A stretch of DNA of 12,000 nucleotides from Cristatella mucedo (Eukaryota; Bryozoa; Phylactolaemata; Cristatellidae): assembly GCA_009760855.2 (NCBI GenBank), contig WPIO01000008.1, positions 498,001-510,000 of the forward strand. The letters run 5' to 3'. The notes under the pieces were generated by a model, which saw only the letters and a program-made list of their open reading frames with translations, did not search any database and was not told the DNA's origin. Below are positions 7,414-12,000 of the stretch, in pieces. Every line of letters starts with the position of its first letter. Within the stretch, counting starts at the first letter, position 1. Position numbers and translations under genes: made by a program.

Positions 7414-7924
7414 GTCACCAGAGAGTTATCCCTTTTTGATGTCGATAGGCCATCAACAAATCGCCCTTCTTTTTTTATCACGATAGTATTCGTAAAACTT
7501 TCTTTCGCACACTGGGCTATAGCCCTTTCTTTTGAGTGCCAACTCTCAGGTTATTCAGAGGGGTGAATCCTGCATTATTATTATTAAGTTTTGCTCGCGA
7601 CCCGCAGCTGTCAATTGACATTCCTACAGCTCCCTTGTCCCCTTGCTTGCTCGAACGAGTACAAGTGTAGATACAAACATTTGCGTGCTGAATAACCACT
7701 CTTGGGATTGCTCGCCGATGGCAGCTGAGTTAATTGCTGGCTAATTGCCACTGCAGCGCATTTCACGGTGGCCTCTGTCGCGCTTTGGAGTCCTGCAGCA
7801 GGCTATCCTTTGTTGCTTGCTGCAAGCAGAGTGATAGCCGCTAAGGCTCTTCTGCTGCTACAGAAATGAGGCTGTTGAATCAGCTTCACTTTTTAATGAA
7901 CCTTTGCCCAGGCCTTGCAGCATC
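7414..7924. other. Intergenic stretch, no gene recognised
   Basis: No convincing coding sequence. An ATT run at 7572-7584 resembles a LINE tail but has no LINE sequence before it. An imperfect hairpin lies at 7801-7839. Confidence 0.4.
7801..7839. repeat. Imperfect inverted repeat
   Basis: Outer arms GGCTATC (7801-7807) and GATAGCC (7833-7839) enclose an inner GCTTG-CTG-CAAGC stem, giving a possible two-part hairpin of about 39 bases. It is short for a miRNA precursor. Function unknown. Confidence 0.35.
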
Positions 7925-8378
7925 CGGCCAACAGGCCAGGCATCGTACCAGCAGCTTTTCGTAATCCAGCAGTTTACCAATACCTCGTACAAACCTCGAA
8001 CCCTTTGGAGACTGTGCATTTAGTTCGTATGCTCCCAAAGCCTGGAACTCACTCCCAACTTGCATCACAACATCCCCTGACTTGACCACATTTAAAAAGA
8101 ACTTGAAAATGCACCTATTTAGGACAGCATTTAGTGGGTCCCTGTGATTCGTTCTTTATGTGCTTATGCGTGCTGACACTGCATGCTGCCACTAACCACT
8201 TGCATGCTGACCCTGTTCATGTCACCCCTAACCATGTTATTCATGTTGTTTATCAAGCATGATATTATTCGCCATTCAATCTCATTCCCTTTGCAGCTAA
8301 TGTGCCTAATAAAGCACCTAGAAAGAGATTGAGTTCTCTGAGGGCACTTTATCAAGTGTATTATTATTATTATTAACA
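7925..8378 (+). mobile_element. 5'-truncated LINE (CR1/L2-like), copy 2
   Basis: Same family as copy 1 at 3785-4575, on the opposite strand and shorter. The plus strand encodes AFSSYAPKAWNSLPTC, then PDLTTFKKNLKMHLFRTAF and SGSL followed by TGA, then a 3' UTR with AATAAA near 8308 and an ATT-repeat tail at 8361-8376. It agrees with copy 1 at roughly nine bases in ten by eye across the end of the ORF and the UTR, with small indels. It lacks the five-base TAAAT duplication of copy 1, so copy 2 shows the original frame here. Only the last ~60 codons remain. Confidence 0.75.
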
Positions 8379-8603
8379 CCGAAATCGCATCGAGACCGCG
8401 CTACCACGTGGCACTGAGAGATAGTCTCTGTAAAGATAATACCCGTCATTTTGGCAGCACGAAGCTGAGGTAATCATTTTTTCTGTTTGCTCAGCCACGA
8501 GACCAGCTGTCCATCGTCACAGCAGCCAGTGTTGATTAGCTTTAGTACCATCTGCTGTAAAGATTTTATCTAGAGTTCTCCCCTTCCTATGACCGCACAA
8601 CCA

Positions 8604-8606
<3 letters not shown>
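8379..8606. other. Short intergenic stretch, no feature
   Basis: I see nothing of note between the LINE tail and the CT microsatellite. Confidence 0.5.
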
Positions 8607-8667
<61 letters not shown>

Positions 8668-8681
8668 GTCTCGCTCTCTCT
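8607..8681. repeat. (CT)n microsatellite with degenerate end
   Basis: Pure TC repeat at 8607-8662, then imperfect (ACTCTGTCTCGCTCTCTC) to about 8681. The open frame here on the minus strand encodes Arg-Glu repeats and is an artefact. Confidence 0.9.
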
Positions 8682-9608
8682 GCCATGGAAATAGTCTTGT
8701 ATGTAGGAGCATCGCTGTCAAGTTAATGGGAAAAGACCACATCTGACCAAGAACTGGAGAGAGAATTAGACACAAGTAGCCCGTGTAGATGAGGGTGCAC
8801 GTCTTACAAAAGACACGGGAGAGTAATAGGGAAAAGTGGAGGAGTAGGGCAGGAAGCTATTGCTCGAACAGAACTATCCGAACAAGCAAGGAAAATCAGG
8901 GCTCACCGGGAGGATCTGTGACAAGTTAAGAAGTAAGCCGCAGCAAAGTAATCCTGGCCTGGTGAGAACCTGCGGTCAGCTTTGCTGCAACTGACTTTGT
9001 TCCATCTCGGCGTTATAACAAAAATCGTGTTTGCCGCTTTCGAGCTGTCCGTTTTGAAAAGCGCTATGATGACCTCAGTGCAGCATCATTGTGTCAGACT
9101 CGAGCTGCGGACAAAACAGTGCCCGATGTCCAAACGCCTGGAGAGGAACTTGCCTGATTTAGTGAGGCAGTAAACGCACCTGATGACGACGGCATGGCCT
9201 GTGTACAGTTCGTGCAAGAGAGCCTACTCCACTCTGTGTCTGCTCAAGGTCGTTCTCACTTTTGCAAAAACATCGCTTGCCTGCCATCCTGGGCTCCAGC
9301 AAACGCAGGCACGCTGACGGTCGATGCTACCCGACAGTGGCGGCTGGTCACCGTCTTGCCACCGCATCAACGCCAAGTTCCCGGAAAAAGCACGACGGCA
9401 GATGAGGTCGCATTCAGTATATTTGGAGGCGCTGCTAACTAGTGCAACTGCAGGCATTTCGCCGATGACCAACAGGTAGGCTGCCAACCTGTTCGTCTGC
9501 TGCTGCCACAAGCTGCAGTTTGCTCTTTAAGCAAAACGCATGCAGAAGCCGAGCAGAGCGCAGACTTGGGTTGCAACGACTGCGGTTGCAGCAGCTGCCC
9601 GCTCAGCA
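8682..9608. other. Gene-free stretch; unproven open frame at 8966-9157
   Basis: No recognised gene. One plus-strand frame is open from 8966 to TGA at 9155-9157 (63 codons, no Met) and reads VSFAATDFVPSRRYNKN and so on. Its composition is protein-like, but there is no start, clear acceptor or family match. Frames at 9194-9511 on both strands look like chance. The DNA becomes GC-rich from about 9500. Confidence 0.3.
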
Positions 9609-9653
9609 CGCAAAGCCGATAGTAGCGACCGAGCGCTACTATCGGCTTTAGCG
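9609..9653. repeat. Perfect 16-bp inverted repeat (hairpin)
   Basis: AAAGCCGATAGTAGCG (9612-9627) is followed after six bases (ACCGAG) by its exact reverse complement (9634-9649). With one bulged A, three further pairs (CGC with GCG) extend the stem to 19 pairs. As RNA or single-stranded DNA it would fold very stably. It lies in GC-rich DNA with no accepted gene. It is too short for a miRNA precursor, and no second copy was seen in the window. Origin unknown: a foldback element remnant or a replication-slippage product are both possible. Confidence 0.9.
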
Positions 9654-10168
9654 CTTCCGGCCGGCCGCACGGCACCTTTAAAAACGGCGGGAATGGAGCG
9701 GGCGAGAGTCGCGCTTCGAACGACAGACAGTAGCTCGGCTCGACACGTCGGCGAGGGCCCTCGGCCCCGAGAAAACCACTGCAAGGGGGGCTTCAAACCG
9801 GCAGCATCGCCGTACGTACGCAGGCGGCTCTGCTTCAGAGTGCAGGCAAAGGTGGGGGGGCAAAATATCAAGAGATACAAACCGAGCAGCGAGGAGGAGG
9901 GAGCAGCGTGGGGCGAGCAGCCTTCGGCAGCAGCCGACGGCTCGACGCCACGCGTACGACAGACCGACGAAGCAGTACCGAAAGCTCCCCCCCCCCTGTT
10001 CGGCCGATTGCAGGCGCGCAACGAATCCAACGAACGACAGGACCAGATGAGCTCTGGCGCTGGGCGGGCAGGCCGCCCCCCAGTGGCTTAAAGCCGCCAG
10101 CAGTCGTCGTAGCAGTGGTGGCTTTGGTGGTAGTACGAGCATCAGCAGTGGTTCGACGTTGATAATGA
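9654..10168. other. GC-rich stretch with overlapping chance ORFs
   Basis: Three or more frames of 80-180 codons are open on both strands because stops are rare in this GC-rich DNA. The plus-strand frame 9540-10091 runs straight through the inverted repeat at 9612 and has low-complexity Arg/Ala/Ser composition. I recognise none. If the exon at 10169-10345 is real, this stretch would hold its 3' UTR; I saw no AATAAA on the minus strand. Confidence 0.35.
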
Positions 10169-10345
10169 CTAGCACCACGAGAAGAATGGCGACTTCTTAG
10201 AGAAGCTTTGCATAAAGGTGACCTCGCCGGGGGAGGCCGCGTGATGGTGGTCCCGCCGGCGAACGCAGTCCACGGTGATGGGAGGCATCTGCACAAGCTG
10301 CAGCGGGGACTTGCCGTCTCGCAGTGCCTGAGTAAGATTGATGAC
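10169..10345 (-). CDS. Candidate terminal exon, unrecognised product
   Basis: On the minus strand, the acceptor CTCCTTGCAG (ending at 10346) opens a frame that begins VINLTQALRDGKSPLQ, continues LVQMPPITVDCVRRRDHHH and SPGEVTFMQSFSKKSP, and ends FFSWC with TAG at 10169-10171 (58 codons). G or C dominates third positions, and the composition is that of a normal soluble protein, unlike the Arg/Pro/Ala-rich chance frames nearby. It enters in phase 0, matching the donor at 11129. I recognise no family. The frame is also open upstream of the acceptor, so an unspliced ORF (10534-10169, 121 codons) cannot be excluded. Confidence 0.4.
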   Translation of the reverse strand, partial: VINLTQALRDGKSPLQLVQMPPITVDCVRRRDHHHAASPGEVTFMQSFSKKSPFFSWC

Positions 10346-11961
<1,616 letters not shown>

Positions 11962-11986
11962 ACCCCCCCACAGGTTGTGGGGGGGT
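11962..11986. repeat. Perfect 11-bp C/G hairpin
   Basis: ACCCCCCCACA (11962-11972) and TGTGGGGGGGT (11976-11986) are exact reverse complements with a three-base loop GGT. This is a very stable foldback built on a seven-C run. No T-run or gene context makes it a terminator in an animal genome. Confidence 0.85.
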
Positions 11987-12000
11987 TTCTCCTTTCCTTT

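Noticed and set aside
5876-7585. AAT/ATT runs at 5876-5887 and 7572-7584 as further LINE tails
   Set aside because: Neither is preceded by the ATCAAGTGC sequence of the family; they are best read as simple repeats.
7886-8379. Minus-strand ORFs at 7886-8089 and 8164-8379
   Set aside because: They are antisense shadows of the plus-strand LINE copy 2 and its 3' UTR.
8966-9157. Open plus-strand frame of 63 codons starting VSFAATDF
   Set aside because: It has no Met, no clear acceptor or donor and no recognisable family, so it is too weak to list as a gene.
9540-10178. ORFs of 166-183 codons on both strands
   Set aside because: They overlap each other, run through the inverted repeat at 9612, and have Arg/Ala/Ser-biased composition typical of open frames in GC-rich non-coding DNA.

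Overview
The window looks like ordinary nuclear DNA of an animal, most likely an arthropod with a large repeat-rich genome. A tick or other chelicerate would fit, but nothing here proves it. The reasons are short exons with GT/AG borders and matching phases, AATAAA-type poly(A) signals, long CT microsatellites, and several 5'-truncated, mutated non-LTR retrotransposon (LINE) tails. I see no bacterial operon, CRISPR array or convincing tRNA. I found no new biological system, but there are small and split genes that a plain ORF scan misses.

Layout. Positions 1-640 hold a decayed LINE 3' end on the plus strand. Positions 1068-2259 hold two candidate coding exons on the minus strand. They share compatible splice phase and together give an acidic, Gln-rich N-terminus joined to a Pro/Gly-rich segment, resembling the start of TCERG1 (CA150)-like or other proline-rich RNA-processing factors. 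Its 5' flank (2260-2400) is AT-rich with an octamer site. Positions 2946-3420 are a minisatellite and a long CT microsatellite. Position 3554 is the end of a 46-codon minus-strand frame that may be a terminal exon. Positions 3785-5041 hold two LINE fragments, one on each strand. Positions 5223-5989 show nothing clear.

The best-supported gene is OST4, a 36-residue membrane subunit of oligosaccharyltransferase, at 6759-6869 on the plus strand, starting directly after a splice acceptor. Facing it on the minus strand is an 84-codon ORF (7387-7133) with AATAAA just past its stop, so the two would be convergent. A second copy of the 3785-4575 LINE family lies at 7925-8378 in opposite orientation, so OST4 sits between inverted LINE tails. 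Positions 8607-9611 are microsatellite and sequence without a recognisable gene. From 9500 to the end the DNA is GC-rich, with many overlapping chance ORFs, one perfect 16-bp inverted repeat, and two minus-strand candidate exons (11262-11129 and 10345-10169) with compatible phase and unrecognised product.

The genes show no functional linkage. OST4 acts in N-glycosylation at the ER, the 1068-2259 gene probably acts in the nucleus, and the rest are unknown. All similarity statements are from memory and by eye; no alignment or database search was run.
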